The notes below the pieces were generated by a model. The model worked only from the letters and a program-made list of their open reading frames with translations, had not been told where the DNA came from and ran no database searches. The position numbers were made by a program, and so were the translations under genes. A stretch of DNA of 64,000 bases from Imbricaverruca yamaguchii. Lineage: Eukaryota > Arthropoda > Thecostraca > Neoverrucidae. Of this stretch, positions 1-12,717 are shown one piece after another (position 1 is the first letter of the stretch; every line of letters starts with the position of its first letter). The DNA is taken from assembly GCA_034440575.1 (NCBI GenBank), contig JAOTOL010001548.1:62001-126000 (forward strand), read 5' to 3'.

Positions 1-416
1 GTGTTTAGTGTTTCAGTATTTCAGTGTTTCGTCATTTAACGCTTCAGTGCGTTGTAAACTGCGGCATTATTTATCGAGCAGGCAGTTGGGGGTGTGAAGA
101 TGTGCAACCTTAGTGGGTCTGCTGACTAAAAATGTTATCGTTACTCTGCAAGTCAAGCCGTCAAGCCGTTCTGTACGACATGCACGCCGAGCGAAAGTTT
201 GGCACATACCTTGGAAGCCAGCAAAACAGGTGACGTCTGACGTCATCCGATACTCAATACGGAACAAATCAGTATTCACGTTTCTAGCCTGGTCCGATGC
301 CGCGGCACCCCACGAGCCAGCGACGCAGGGCGTCACTGGCCGGTCGGCATTCCTGCGCGTGGCTAAGTCGGCCACCGTGACGGTGAGCGCGTGCTGAGCG
401 GCGGCTTGTTTTGCAG

Positions 417-554
417 ACCAGCCGGGCTTCTGTCCGGCTCAGCTGGACACACCCAACTGCTTCTTCCGCGACGACCGCTGCGTCTCCAACTGGGACTGCG
501 CCAGTGGCCTCAAGTGCTGCGAATCGCCCTGTGGCCGCAAGTGCATCGAGCCAG
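417..554 (+). CDS. WAP-domain exon (gene 1, exon A)
   Basis: Internal exon of 138 bp between TTTTGCAG and GTTAGT, phase 1 at both ends. It encodes one complete WAP four-disulfide core: CP at the N-terminal cysteine, a central adjacent Cys-Cys pair, and eight cysteines with the usual spacing (motif KCCESPCGRKC). WAP domains are secreted modules found in serine-protease inhibitors, antimicrobial crustins and shell or matrix proteins. The exon has no initiator and nothing upstream in the window supplies a signal peptide, so the 5' end of the gene lies to the left. The next recognised exon is 11 kb away, so an exon may have been missed. Function beyond a secreted disulfide-rich module is inference. 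Confidence 0.88.
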
Positions 555-715
555 GTTAGTCGCCCCCTCCCCCTCCAACAACCACGGTTAGGTCGATGTC
601 TACCTGAAGCGAGGAGCTAGCTAAAGCTCTAAGTTCTGAGCTGTCGGGAAATTAACAGGTGAAAATGAATAAACCCACACATACACACAAATAGCCCTCC
701 AGACATCCATATACC

Positions 716-823
<108 letters not shown>

Positions 824-1972
824 TAGATGCATGCATTGCTACCAACGAATTCATTTCGCAATATAGATAGTGCTCGACTTTTCACAAGTACTTGCAACCA
901 TGGCGGCAGAACATGTAAGAACAGATGGGGTCGGACAAATGATCTTACATTTCTGACGGTCTAAGCAGTTTCCCATAGAGCCGTTCATACTCTCTTACTG
1001 TCATTCCACAACTCATGACACGCTCTCGCGTTCATTCTGTCGAGCCATGCTTTCTGTTCATTCGAATACTCGTGTGACTTTCCGCAGATACGATTTGATT
1101 TTTTGTCACCCGTATTGAGCGAGAATGAACTACCTTGTTCGTGGGACAAATGCGCGATTAGTGTACTGCAGTATAATGCAACATTGTTGTTATCTTTGAC
1201 TCAGGGTACAGCTGACACCGTGTCAATTGCACTCCGGCGTCGCCATGCACTTCCCACGTTGCAGAGGACAAGCAACTCAGCATTTACATGTTCTCTCTTG
1301 GTGTGCACAAGAACCCGACTCCGCAGCTCAAAACACAACAGCCGCCTTTTTTGGCACTTTACTGGGCAAGTCCGATTGTCTTCAGCGGCTTTGTGCCAAT
1401 CACAATCGCATTAGCGATTACTCAGCATTTGCGAATAGGCGGATGTCGATGCAACACATCTCGTGTCGACGCTCTGTCAGCCGTAAATCAGAATGAAAAA
1501 TGGAGACAGAAAGCGTGCGTACGTCACCTGGTGATCGCTTGACCCTGAAGATTCCAAGTTGCGAAAGGCTTCTCGCCAGTTCACGACGACCCAAAGCGAT
1601 GAACCTGCCATGAAGACGAATTCGCCTCTCGTCGGCAGACAAATCCCCTACGTTGCGAGGTGGATTAGTATTGGCCAACGGTCTCGATGGCTTGCATCGC
1701 TGCAAGTCGCCAGAGCTCGCCTGGTGTTGACGACATTGACACATATATCGCTGGGTGCTGGAAGCCCTTCGCCTCAATCCGTACACAACTTGTCCATCGG
1801 CTGGCCCGGCCGCCGCCGGGTACCAGCAGCTACTCTGATAGGCTGACTAGGTGACGCGTGATGTTCGCGCCATCGTGCGCGAGGTGGGAGGTCGGCGCTC
1901 GTCTGCACCGCTACCCCAGCTACACCTGCAGGGCCAGGTTGTTCGTCTGAACTGGAGGCGTACTGACCGCTG
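824..1972. other. Intron DNA, nothing recognised
   Basis: Unique-looking intronic sequence. Short ORFs on both strands lack splice context and recognisable domains. Confidence 0.5.
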
Positions 1973-2170
1973 CCAGCTCGTCATCCGACGGGTACCGGGT
2001 GATCGCCCAGCTCCAGCTGCCAGCTCGTCCTCCGACGGGCACCGGGTGATCGCCCAGCTCCAGGTGCCAGTTCGTCATCCGACGGGTACCGGGTGATCGC
2101 CCAGCTCCAGCTGCCAGCTCGTCATCCGACGGGTACCGGGTGATCGCCCAGCTCCAGCTGCCAGCTCGTC
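1973..2170. repeat. 47-bp minisatellite, about 4.2 copies
   Basis: The unit begins CCAGCTCGTC and recurs at 1973, 2020, 2067, 2114 and 2161 with few substitutions. It is intronic. Confidence 0.92.
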
Positions 2171-3365
2171 AAGCGACGTGTATGTTTTATTTTGCGATCT
2201 TATGCGATGTTTTGGGCCCCGGCAAGACCTCTCGCTGTGACCACACCGTGTTATCCGGATTTGGTCTGCTGGCGACCGTATGCTGGACTAGTGGCCCATC
2301 CAGGCCCTAAGTCTGACGACTGTGACCCCTACGGTATGCGTCACGCCAGACGGGTTTAGTGAAGTGGAGTTCCCGCTGAACCGGCATACACCTTGCCTAC
2401 ACCAGCTTCCGTCAAATTTGTGTGGAACTAAATCATATCGTGCCAACTTCCTCGATCTTAGCCACAAATCTTGAAATAACATGCAGGAAAAGCATCGTGG
2501 TAAGAACTCCAGGTGCAAAAAAATGCAGTATTATATTTTAGGAACATTTTGTAAATATTTCCCAAAAGTTGTTATCACTTGGCCCTTCATATCTCATCTG
2601 CGAAACTATCCTGAGGTTACATGTTTATTTGGTATGTGTCCTTGGTTATTCGTTTAAGTATCCATCTTTCTCTTCATACAGCATTTAGCATGCTTTTCAA
2701 TTGCTTAGTCAACATACAACAATGCATGTGGACGAGGTCGTAAATTCGCTTTAACCAGTCCTGGCACCGCTATCGTGATACCTTCGAATGCGAAATCATG
2801 CCACAATATAGGCGAATCGCGTAATGAAAGGTACGCCAAAGAATGAAGCAATGACGAGGACGATTCAGAAGTTACCTCCGACAAATATCAGGGAGTTGGT
2901 CCAGATGACCCACCTCCACAATGCGAGGGACACCGGAAGCTGCCGCATGGTGGGCATGGCGACACGAGTACAAAATTATACAAGTACATACAAGTAAAGA
3001 GCATTCAGCACCTGGGGTTCAGCAGATAAAGCACATGAAGACAATGTAGATAACAAAACAGTCATTTTTCAAACAATTACACGCAAACCCTATGTCAGTT
3101 ACCATGGCGTCTGTCGGTGCCAAAAGTCAAAACATATCTGGGCATTTGTTGCAGGTGAGAGGTGATAGAGACTGATAGAGACTTTGAAGGTGATAGAGAC
3201 TGAATAATAGGTGCCTTGGCCATTGTTGTGGTATTTAATGGCTTAAGAACTTCAATTTCATCCTTGTTACAAAGTTACGAAGCTCACATAGAACGCCATT
3301 TAAGCAAAGTAAACTATGTGACCGATATGTTTGATGAGGTGCAGTGCTTTGCGGAGCATGATTTT
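2171..3365. other. Intron DNA, nothing recognised
   Basis: No exon-like splice pair with a domain, structural RNA or repeat family recognised. Confidence 0.45.
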
Positions 3366-3536
3366 TTATTTGTGGTTCTCGACGCATTTTATGCAGGACC
3401 ACAGCTATTGGCGCCGCCCACACTGTTTGCCGGTGAGCCGCGGTACTTGGACAGTATCCCGAGTGGTGCGAGTGTTGATGAAGGACCTTTGGCACCCAGA
3501 ACTCAGCACCTTAACCACTCGGCCATACCCGCCCCG
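3366..3536 (-). mobile_element. tRNA-derived SINE, family 1, copy 1 (degraded)
   Basis: Read on the minus strand it begins with a tRNA-like head: a GCGGG start, a D-arm/A-box-like GGCCGAGTGGTT, and a degraded position for the GGTTCGA-type B box. A body containing GTGGGCGGCGCC follows. It aligns over its length with copies at 21430 and 35163. The B box is more mutated than in copy 2, and the tail has decayed to AT-rich sequence. Confidence 0.75.
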
Positions 3537-3972
3537 CTGAGCATGGATCTAGCTAGGCCGACTCTAACACACTCAGCATACCCGTCCTGCAAGTCTGTAT
3601 AGATGTTGCAGAGCTCAAAATCAGCGAATCATTGGAGATTAGGAACAACAGGTCCTCATAATGCAATAACGGCATCTTTGACCCAGATGAATCCGGTTCC
3701 TTACACGCCCTAAACGATCACATTTGCAGTACATAACCGCATCCAAACATATATAGACGCATACACACATACACACATCTGTGTCTCAAGTTGACACATA
3801 TATACACACAAGAAGCGTAATCCCATCTTCATGGTGTCTTATGATCTATGTTTATATGCATTTTGCATGCATGTAGGTATAGTGAGATGCAAAGAGTGAA
3901 GGCGAATCACTGTGCCTTGTCACGAGGTACACTTGGCGTGTGGGTTTTTGGCTTGTGCAACGAAATGTTTAC

Positions 3973-4056
3973 TGTTGACGAAGGCCCAGGTCCGAAATAT
4001 ATCCAGTGCTAATTCTGACATATTTTATTGTAATATGAACGTAAGGTTATTTTACG
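3973..4056 (+). mobile_element. Half copy of a foldback element with hammerhead-like core
   Basis: The sequence TTGACGA (3975-3981), a GGCC-containing short stem, then CCGAAA (GAAA at 3994-3997), followed by ATATATCCAGTGCTAATT and GTAAGGTTAT. It matches the right arm of the foldback at 30254-30412. The layout resembles the CUGANGA / stem II / GAAA core of hammerhead ribozymes found in Penelope-like retroelements, with one core base substituted. It is probably a decayed remnant. Confidence 0.5.
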
Positions 4057-5589
4057 CGTTTTTGCAGCCGAGCTGGAGAACTTTTCAGCACCTATTGCCG
4101 CCCCACGAAAACAAACAATGGTTGTAAAATTCCCTGACTATTGACTATCGTTAGTTGCTTTAAATCTGCCAACCTACCGAAATATAACAATCCAAATGTA
4201 GTGTGTATCACCTACCAAAAGGTGCTTCGACTTACCAAGGCCAACAGTAAACGTACCCCAGCCAACAATAAACTTAAATAACAACCTATCCGAAACTACG
4301 CAATGAAAATGACAATGATTTCATCAGTATCCTATCCAAAACAAGCAATTGCTTTTTAATGGTTTGCCGAAGGGATGCACCCGAATATACACCAAGAACA
4401 AGTAACTTTCGACTGTTTTTTCTTCTTTGAATCATCGATGAAAGGTCATCATGGGATACTGATGAAATAATATGTTCCTCGCCAGAGCGCTAAATGATTG
4501 ATAAAAATGACAATGTATCAGTTATTGCAGCAATGGAGACAAGCAGAAAATAGACAACCTTGGCGCCTATGATGCGGCACGGATAACACGTGCGACACGG
4601 GGCACCCATTTATCACGAATAACACGGTTGTAAATGTCACGCTTCATTGTACTCGCAACTTACGGGTGAGTCGGAAATGTCTTCAAGTGTTCACTTAGCA
4701 TGTCGCTTATCAGAATTTCGCGAATGGCAACAGAACTAGACATGTGTGCATGCTTCTGAAAGTAATTGGGAGGCACAATGCATGAAGGCAATATGGTCCA
4801 AATTGATTGAGGAGGGGAATACCACATGGGGTCCCATGTTAAAGGTTTAAATTATTGCGGAGGGACAAAACCAACATGGGGGCAAGTGCCCTCCCTGAAG
4901 CATACATAGCTACAGCCCTGGAACTAAAGAGCCAATTCCTCTGCCCTTTTCTTCCTGAATCGTGAAGTCTTCTATATTTAATCAGTGTTTTTCTTTCCAT
5001 CCGTTTGTTCCAGCACACACCCACTTGCACAAATTGCCGCTACCTAGCCAAATTTGCAGAACCTCATCATTATTCTATACCCACTTATGAGGCAAGTAAA
5101 AAGCCGAAGACGAAGAAAAATATATAACATATATTTGACCACTAAATGTCAACTGGCAATGTCAACTGCTGAAATATCCTAACCACTTGCATCCTGTCAC
5201 TTGCCTGTCAGGTGTTAGGCAAAATTATGAACTAATATTTGAACACGTGATTTAGCATGGCGCAACGCAATCCAGTAATCGAAGTTTCATCCGAATCACG
5301 GGTTTGCGGAGCGCGTGCGTTACACTAGCGCTGAGGTGTACACCCACTTCAGACGGAGTTCTCTACCCTGGCCACGCCGACCACGAAGTGGGCGCTGCAG
5401 CCGGACTTAGTGGTCGTGTGAGCTCCGTCACTGGACCCGTGCGACCTGGCGTAATCCGTACCGGGGCAGCCGGCACGAATCGCCACCTATCTGATCTGAA
5501 TTGGGGCCCCAACTTTCCGAAGCACCCGGACGCCGCGTCTCACCGCCAGATCATCCGACCAGGGACGTCAAGGTGGCCACTAACGCGGC
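4057..5589. other. Intron DNA, nothing firm
   Basis: AT-rich to mixed intronic DNA. The part near 4838-4920 has the look of a decayed transposon end, but no family was identified. Confidence 0.4.
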
Positions 5590-5677
5590 GCTGATGTACC
5601 GCTGATGAACCGTTGATGTACCGCTGATGTACCGCTGATGCACCGTTGATGTACAGTTGATGTACCTCTGATGTATC
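5590..5677. repeat. 11-bp tandem repeat, 8 copies
   Basis: Unit GCTGATGTACC and close variants, head to tail. Confidence 0.9.
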
Positions 5678-5727
5678 GATGCCGGATCCAGCACCTGCAG
5701 CCAGATTTATGTTACCTGATCGCCTGC

Positions 5728-6080
5728 GCCGTTCTGTTATCCTTCACAATTGTAGAGCGAATGTGCCCAGCATGTCGAGAAGAACACGACCCTGCTTTTG
5801 GTGCCGTTCTGTTATCCTTCACGATTGTAGAGCAAAATTGCCCTTAATGTGAAAAAGAACACAACCCTGCTTTGTACGCCATTCTGTTATTGTGGAGCGA
5901 ATGTACATCGCATGTCATTAAGAACACAATTCTGCTTTAGGCGACCTTCTGTTATTGTGGAGCGAATGTACCTCGCATGTCATTAAGAACACAATCCTGC
6001 TTTGGGCGCCCTTCTGTTATTGTGGAGCGAACGTACCCCGCATGTCGAGAATAACACGACCCTGGTTTTGGTGCCGTTCT
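5728..6080. repeat. 64-75-bp tandem repeat, about 5 copies
   Basis: Copies begin GCCNTTCTGTTAT near 5729, 5803, 5878, 5942 and 6007. Each carries GTGGAGCGAATGT or GTAGAGCGAATGT and an AACACRA motif. The last two copies are shortened by about 10 bp. Confidence 0.9.
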
Positions 6081-7289
6081 CAAGGGCCATTGTTGCACAT
6101 GGCTGGCCTTACAAACCAACATGGCTATTCGCTTAACCTAAAATCTGTAAAATTTGAAGAATAAAAACTAAGTCATTCAGTGAGCTTTCACACATCACCT
6201 CCGTGATTGCTGCTGATGTTCCTCCAAGGTGCATCTTGCGTCGGCCATAATAAGAAAGAGCAGCAAGTGACACGATTGCTTGTCATCCTCTGTACCACAA
6301 CAAGGTATCGCGATATCTTCCAAAGAGTTGAATTCTGGCTTCCAGCGTTCCCATTCACACTGGGAACGTATAATCGTGGCCTTCGTCACCATCCTGCTCG
6401 TGATTGACGAGCCACTCAACCGATAAAGAAAAACTCCCTTGGCGTCCGGATTTCGACTGGACTTTACAGCCCATCGACACAAGCTGCCGGAACCGCGAGA
6501 AAAGCTTCAGCTTTCTCGGGTTGATAGCTATCAGTCCAACAGCATTCCGCTGCCGTCATCACTCAGCTGTCGTCGGCACTGCGTCGTGTCGCCGTCAGTC
6601 GTAGATTGTTCGTGGAAGTGGTGGACCATGCTAAGTACCGAACACCGCGAATCGACATCCTCTTCCATCGAGTTCCCATCCTGCTTGCAGGTGCTTCTTT
6701 AAGCAGGTTGTATTTCTAGCTTGAAACAGTGCTCTGTTTACAGCTTTAGGAATACCATGCTCACTGTTATGGGGAGTGGCACACCGACATCTTCCGATAC
6801 AATTATAAATACTGTGATCTGTGGCCCTTGACACAACATTAAAAATACCGCTAAAATTATCCTGTTGGTTTTTATGGTGCTTTCAGAAGCTTCAGAAACA
6901 TTGTGGGTGGCATAGCTCACGGCGAATGTTGGTATCCTGCTGCTTTTTATTTACGGTGCTCACCAAATGATCACCAATGATCACAATGATCATCTTACCA
7001 CTGGTTGCGACAGGTGGCGGGGGCAAGTGATCTGCACGGGTATGTGATGAATTACGGCTCGATCGGCCGCAGTCACGTTCAACAAGCTCAATGCGGGCGT
7101 TCCCGCATCGAATAATGACAATATGTAAATACTCTCCCTGGCAATAGACACGGGTGTAACCACTTTGGGGGGGGGGGGGAGACTGGCTTGACATGTCCCC
7201 CTCCAACTTCTGAAAAGTGGCGAAAAAGGAATTTCTGCTTCCATGCCATTCTTGAATAATATGAACCTTGACCACCTATCGTTTTCGCT

Positions 7290-8160
7290 TCGCAGGAAAA
7301 TTGTGCTCTACTTGGCACTAAATATGCGTCATTCGACGTGGCTTGTTTTGTAGTATCAGAAAGTTAAGCAGTCGAATTATTTGTCAAGGACAAAGGGCAA
7401 GCTGATACTTCGGTCGCCTTTTTTCTAGTTTTCTCTCAAACATATCTAAATTTGGTATCAAGCAATGGCCTATGGTGAATACTGGAGTAAATTGTTTAAC
7501 CGGGACACGTCAAGGTCAAAGGTTTGATTTAGTTCTTCGATGTCATCGCGTCTCGTCGCTATGGCTTCAATTTGCAGAAAATGGATGTCATTCGTGTTGT
7601 CTTGTGCAGTATCTGAAATATTTTTTTCGAAATCATCTTCACCCTAACCTACCCACATCTGGCATCAAGCAGTAGCCCGTAGTGCACCTCGAGTAAGATT
7701 TCAAACCGGAACATGTCAATGTCAAACCACAAGAACGAAGGTTAGCTTTCATTGTTCGAAGTCCTCGCGCCTCGTCGCTATGTCTTCAATTTTCATCAAG
7801 TGGAGTTATTCGATGTGCTGTGGGGTACTCTAACAAACTGCTCAGATATCACATTCATTTTCAAAGTCAAAGGTCGAACACATTGTTTTCGGTTACCCCA
7901 CGTTTCTTTCAGTTTCCTTCCAAAACTATCCATGCTTCCTATCAAGAGAAAGCCCGTGTGCAACCCTCGAGTAACATTTTAACCCGCGACATGTCAGATT
8001 AAGCCTCAAGGTCAAAGTGCAGTTAAATTTGCGGCGTCCATGCGCTTCGTGACTATGGCTTCAATTTGCATTATATGGGTGTCATTCGACGTGGCTTGCC
8101 GTACGGTATCAGAAAAGGTTGAGATATCAAAATAATTTTAAAGGTGTCGAAGGTCCAGCG
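7290..8160. repeat. Degenerate 220-270-bp tandem repeat, about 4 copies
   Basis: Each copy carries a GTCAAGGTCAAAGG-like block, TCGTCGCTATGGCTTCAATTT and a GTCATTCGACGTGGCTTG-like block, then GTATCAGAAA. The CTATGNCTTCAATTT landmark recurs near 7558, 7780 and 8053. It looks like an old satellite fragment in the intron. Confidence 0.75.
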
Positions 8161-8814
8161 GGTGTACAATGATTGAGTGTAATAGGAATATAAGGCTCAA
8201 GTCTATTTTTGTTTGCAGCCGTTGTGAGAGCAAGCACTGGTATCCTGTACCACTAGGGGTTCCCCCATGAAATCCGTCATAACCTGATCGGCCAGTGCTC
8301 TCATCGCTGGCTTTTAAGTTACACTGCCACATTGCTGTTCCGGACATATAAAACAGAACTTTTTCAAATTATCCACTTTCCTCCGAATCGTTCAACGGAA
8401 GATGCCAAATTTGCAAGAGAAGTCACACGTGAATGAGCATAATTTTACAACTAGTCGGAACCCAATACCGCGATAGAGCAATGTTGTAATCAGGGTAGAT
8501 CCAGGAATTGTCACTGGGGCACTTGTCTGGAGGGGCGCCATTTCTTTAGAGCGGCTCCACTGCGAAAGCACCTGGAGGGGAGCCTCTGGGTGCAAAAGTT
8601 GAGGGGCCGGTTGCGCTCGGGCCTTTCCTGAAAATAATCGGCCTTTCCCACCAAGGGGGCCGTTTTATTTCATAAGGGTGCCTCCGGCTGGAACATTCGA
8701 GCGGGTACACTGCAACCTTTTCAGAGGGAAGCCTTTTCCTGCCCTGAGTGACGTCACCTTCCACATGGGGTATATGCTCCCAGTGACACACTCTTTATCC
8801 CTCTGGTTGTCATT

Positions 8815-8900
8815 GCATCGAAATATGTGCCGCATCGAAATATATGCTGCATCGAAATATGTGCCGCACCGAAATATATGCTGTATCGAAATATGTGCCT
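8815..8900. repeat. 17-bp tandem repeat, 5 copies
   Basis: Unit CGAAATATGTGCCGCAT with alternating GTG/ATG variants from 8819. Confidence 0.9.
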
Positions 8901-10295
8901 GTAAAACAGAGAAGCATGGGAAAGGTAATTACTAATAGCTAGTGAAACTTGCTAATTTTGGCGGAACTTTTAGCTCCCAAATATATCATTTTTAGCAATT
9001 GTAAATCTGACAAAGAATACATTGAACATTGAAATGAAGTTGCTGAAAATGACAATGGAAAAATGTGGCTGAATTGCATTTGGGGGGGGGCTAGGCCCGT
9101 CTATCCTGTTGAAACTTACCGCGTACCTGATTTGCCCCCCCACACCGTTTCGAATCCGTGGTTACACCCATGGCAACAGAAGCAGCAGTGGCAGTATGCG
9201 GAATAGCATGCTTGTTTGTATGTTGTGCCCAAAACATTTGACGCCAGGCCAGCGGCTATTGCTGGTTTTCATTTGAGTCATAGAACAGGCAAGCATGTTT
9301 GCAAGTCTTACAAGGCTTAAAGATTACGACAAATAATATTTATGGTGACCATCGCCCTGAGTTCCCATAGACATTCGTAAAAGTCAAAGCCAGACTTGGA
9401 TACATTGTACGTGCTGTTCTTAAGACTGGACGCAGCTGACAAGCGAATTTTCGCATGTAATGTTTTGCAAAGCTGCATGTCTCCCTGTGCATGACACGCA
9501 TTAACGTAAGCCATGTATGTACTGCATGTTGCTTGCATTAGCTGACTGTGGTGGAACCATCGTCCTAGAAAGAACCGAAGGCTGTGGCCGCAGCGGCGGT
9601 CGTGGCTGATTCCTAAAAACCATGTGAATAAACAATGTGATTGCGAGGCGTCGGCGGCGGTAAGCAGATTAGGTTGTCTGTGCAGGCAGAACTGCTATGA
9701 ACCGCATCAGCCGAAGTTAGTACACACCTTTGGCCTTCCATTGGCATTTACTGCAGTCGATCCAGCAGAGCTGATATCGCCGGAGGGTGAGTGAAATGAA
9801 GAGGAACATCAGCATAGTTCATATCAACGCCTCAGCTAAAGCAGAACGACATGGTATTGGTTGTCCAGAGGAAGAATATAGACAGCTATTTGATTCCATT
9901 AATGAACGGCTTAGATTGGTTCAACGATAAGGATCAAGAGTAGCAGACTATTTCCCTGCGCGCAGGCTAAAGCGATGATGCTGCTCCAAATGTTGGCAGT
10001 CCTCTAAGTGGTCTGGCCTACGAGAGAAAATAAAATACATGCATTTGACCATTGATGTCTCCGACGTACAGACTGGCCCCTTGCAACTTATTTTTTTAGT
10101 TTAGCGTTGAAATAGTGGCTGTGCATGAGAAGAAACGTTGTATAATTGCATTCCTCAGTTAAGCCGGTCGAGCTACCAAAGTACTTCAACATCATCCAGC
10201 CGTCTCTGGGAACGCCAGCATAACAAAAACCAAATTGTAGGCTGTCACAGGTCACGTGACACACTACCTATCTGTTTGGCTGCGCCCCGCCTTAG
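8901..10295. other. Intron DNA, nothing recognised
   Basis: Mixed intronic sequence with an oligo-G run near 9083 and an oligo-C run near 9135. No domain-bearing exon. Confidence 0.4.
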
Positions 10296-10570
10296 CCGCC
10301 CATCCCGCGCAAGTCGAGCTGCGCCACCGCGTTATCCACCCATTCCACGCAAGTCGAGCTGCACCACCGCCTTATCCACCCATTCCACGCGAGTCTGGAT
10401 GCGCTTCCACCTTATCCACTAATCCTGCGCAAGTCGAGCTGCGCTTTCGCCTTTTCCACCCATTCTGCGCAATTCGAGCTACGCTACCGCCTTATCCACC
10501 CATTCTGTGTACGTCGAGCTGCGTTCATGCGTCTTATCCATTCAACCTGCGCAAGTCCAGCTGCACTACG
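10296..10570. repeat. 40-bp minisatellite, about 7 copies
   Basis: CAAGTCGAGCTGC recurs at about 40-bp steps from 10309 with the spacer CTTATCCACCCATTC. Confidence 0.9.
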
Positions 10571-10949
10571 CCCAGTCACGAATGTTACGGTGCAGCAGGG
10601 AAGCTGCCCGTATGCTACGGTGGAGCAGTGGTTTTCCACGTGTGCCAAGGTGGAGAAGAGGAGTGTCACGAATTCCTCAGCAGATGAGTGAACAGGCCCG
10701 ACGCTTAAGGATGCCAAGACATAACACCTTTGTTGGTAATATTTCAAATAGCTGTCTCTGCGTGAGGTTCAGTTATAGATAAAACTTCGTGTGGACAATA
10801 TCAAAAGGAGATATTTGTTTTCATCCTTGGTGTCCCTGCACAACACCCCTCGCATCACTCACAGCCGATCCCTCTGTCTCCTCCCTCACCAGAAGTCACG
10901 CCGACACCCGGCATCGAAGCGGTCGCCCCAATGTTCCTGCACCCCACTC

Positions 10950-11280
10950 ATCACATCACTCTGACACCACCTCTCACATCATTCTGACATTAGCTCTCAC
11001 AACACTCTGACATCACCCCTCACAACACTCTGACATCACCCCCGCATCACTCTGACATCACCCCTCACAACACTCCGACAATACCCTCACAACACTCTGA
11101 CATTACCCCTCACAACACTCTGACATCACCCCCCCCCCCCCCCCCCCACATCACCTCTCACAACACTCTGACATCACCCTCCGCATCACTCCAACATCAC
11201 CCACCATATCACTCTGACACCGCCCCTCACAATATTCTGACATCACCCCCACATCATTCTGACATCACCCCTCACATCAC
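10950..11280. repeat. Pyrimidine-rich minisatellite with a poly(C) run
   Basis: Variable units of about 19-25 bp built on ACATCACCCCTCACAACACTCTG. They include an uninterrupted C tract near 11129-11147. The array lies 270 bp upstream of exon B. Confidence 0.88.
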
Positions 11281-11546
11281 GATGCCCGATGGCACAGCTG
11301 GACTGCTACATGCGGCTCACCTGTGTGCCCAGGCGAGGATCTTCGTCTTGCAACTGGAAGCTGTCTGTGGACCCCACCTCCAACTAATGCACATGCACTT
11401 ACACTTGTCTCACCAAAGCTGTTGCTCACGATTGTCAAGCTGGCATTCACACAGCGTACGCTGCAATGTGCGCTCCACGGGTGGGCACAAACGCCTTGAC
11501 AGCGACACATTTCGTTTGACTGTGTTGGTGTGTTGTGTGTTTGCAG

Positions 11547-11687
11547 TTACTGAGAAGCCCAACCTGTGTCCGAATCCGAACAAGCTGACTCTGCTGCCGG
11601 GTTTGTTCTGCGCCAGCGACCACCAATGTCCGCACGAGCTCAAGTGTTGCCCCAACGCAGACGGCGACAAGGGATGTACCCAGCCGA
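11547..11687 (+). CDS. Six-cysteine WAP-like exon (gene 1, exon B)
   Basis: Exon of 141 bp between GTTTGCAG and GTGAGT, phase 1 to phase 1. The translated module starts KPNLCP, has LFC-ASDHQ-C-PHELK-CC spacing, and ends KGCTQP. The 5-residue gaps C3-C4 and C4-C5 match exon A exactly. The second and seventh cysteines of the standard WAP fold are both absent. These two are disulfide partners in known WAP structures, so this reads as coordinated loss of one bond rather than random decay. The splice sites and frame are intact, so the exon appears functional. Confidence 0.83.
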
Positions 11688-12479
11688 GTGAGTTCCCCAG
11701 CCGGCGTCACCCCACCGCAGCCAGCAGTACTGGCCCGCGCCGTGCCACATCTGCAGAGATAGACCGCCAGAGGCCACGCAGTGTCTTGACCTGAGCGCTG
11801 CAGCTTTCCAACGCGTCACTCCACTGGGGAGTGTAGGTGGACGCGTCATCCAGCCCGAGGATGCATACCGCAATCTGGAACCATGCCGTGTTTTTAGATA
11901 GAGTGCAGGGACAGAATGGAAAAAAACGTCAAGAAAGTGAAAATGTAAACTCCGACGCATTGGGCATGCCTGTTGGCAGAATGCTGCTTGTGAGATAATT
12001 GATGCTATTTTCCGTGACCACCTGTTCATGTTGCTATGCCCGAGTAGCTCATGCTGCTTGCATGTCAGCGATGTCCTCCTGACTACCACTGACAGTTGTC
12101 CACCCTACCTTTTCTTTGCCCCCGGTGCGTTCTTTGTGAAGCTGCCAGTTTATCCTTAGACAAGTATTCTGCCTGCTCTTTGGGTGGTCAGTGAACTGCT
12201 TTGCCCGCTCGACCGCCTCGTCTTTGGGACTGACCACACTTTCGTGCGTGGTAGTCCGCATGTCCTTGCACGACCGTTGGCTGGCCTTGCGGTCCAGGCT
12301 GGCAGCAAGGAATTGCACGCCCGCCTCGTATCTCGTCCCTCCGCGACCAAACCGGTTGTCAACCATCACCATTTTTGCATGCAGTACAATGACTGCTTGC
12401 TGAACATCACCCGCTTCGCTGGAGTTCGATTGGTCAGAAGAATGCTGGGGCAATTCGAACGGATAATGTTCCGCACGCT

Positions 12480-12660
12480 GAGAAGACCGTGGCGTTTGTA
12501 CGTGTCGCACGCTGAGAGGGCCTGGTGTCGGTATGTGTCCCATGCTGAGAAGACCATGATGTCCGTGTGTGTCGCACGCTGAGAAGCCCATGGTGTCTGT
12601 GTGTGTCGCACGCTGAGAAGACGTGCGTCTGTATGTGTCGCATGCCGAGAAGTCAATGGT
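12480..12660. repeat. About 36-bp minisatellite, 5 copies
   Basis: Repeats of GTCGCACGCTGAGAAG separated by TGGTGTCTGTGTG-like spacers, in the intron between exons B and C. Confidence 0.85.
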
Positions 12661-12717
12661 GCCGGCCATGCTGACCGCCTAGCCGCCACGGCCCTAGTGT
12701 AAGCCAGGGTAGTTAAT

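Noticed and set aside
11281..11370. Possible FOLN-like exon (TCGSPVCPGEDL ... GSC)
   Set aside because: No usable donor or acceptor in phase and the third cysteine is missing. It might be a decayed module.
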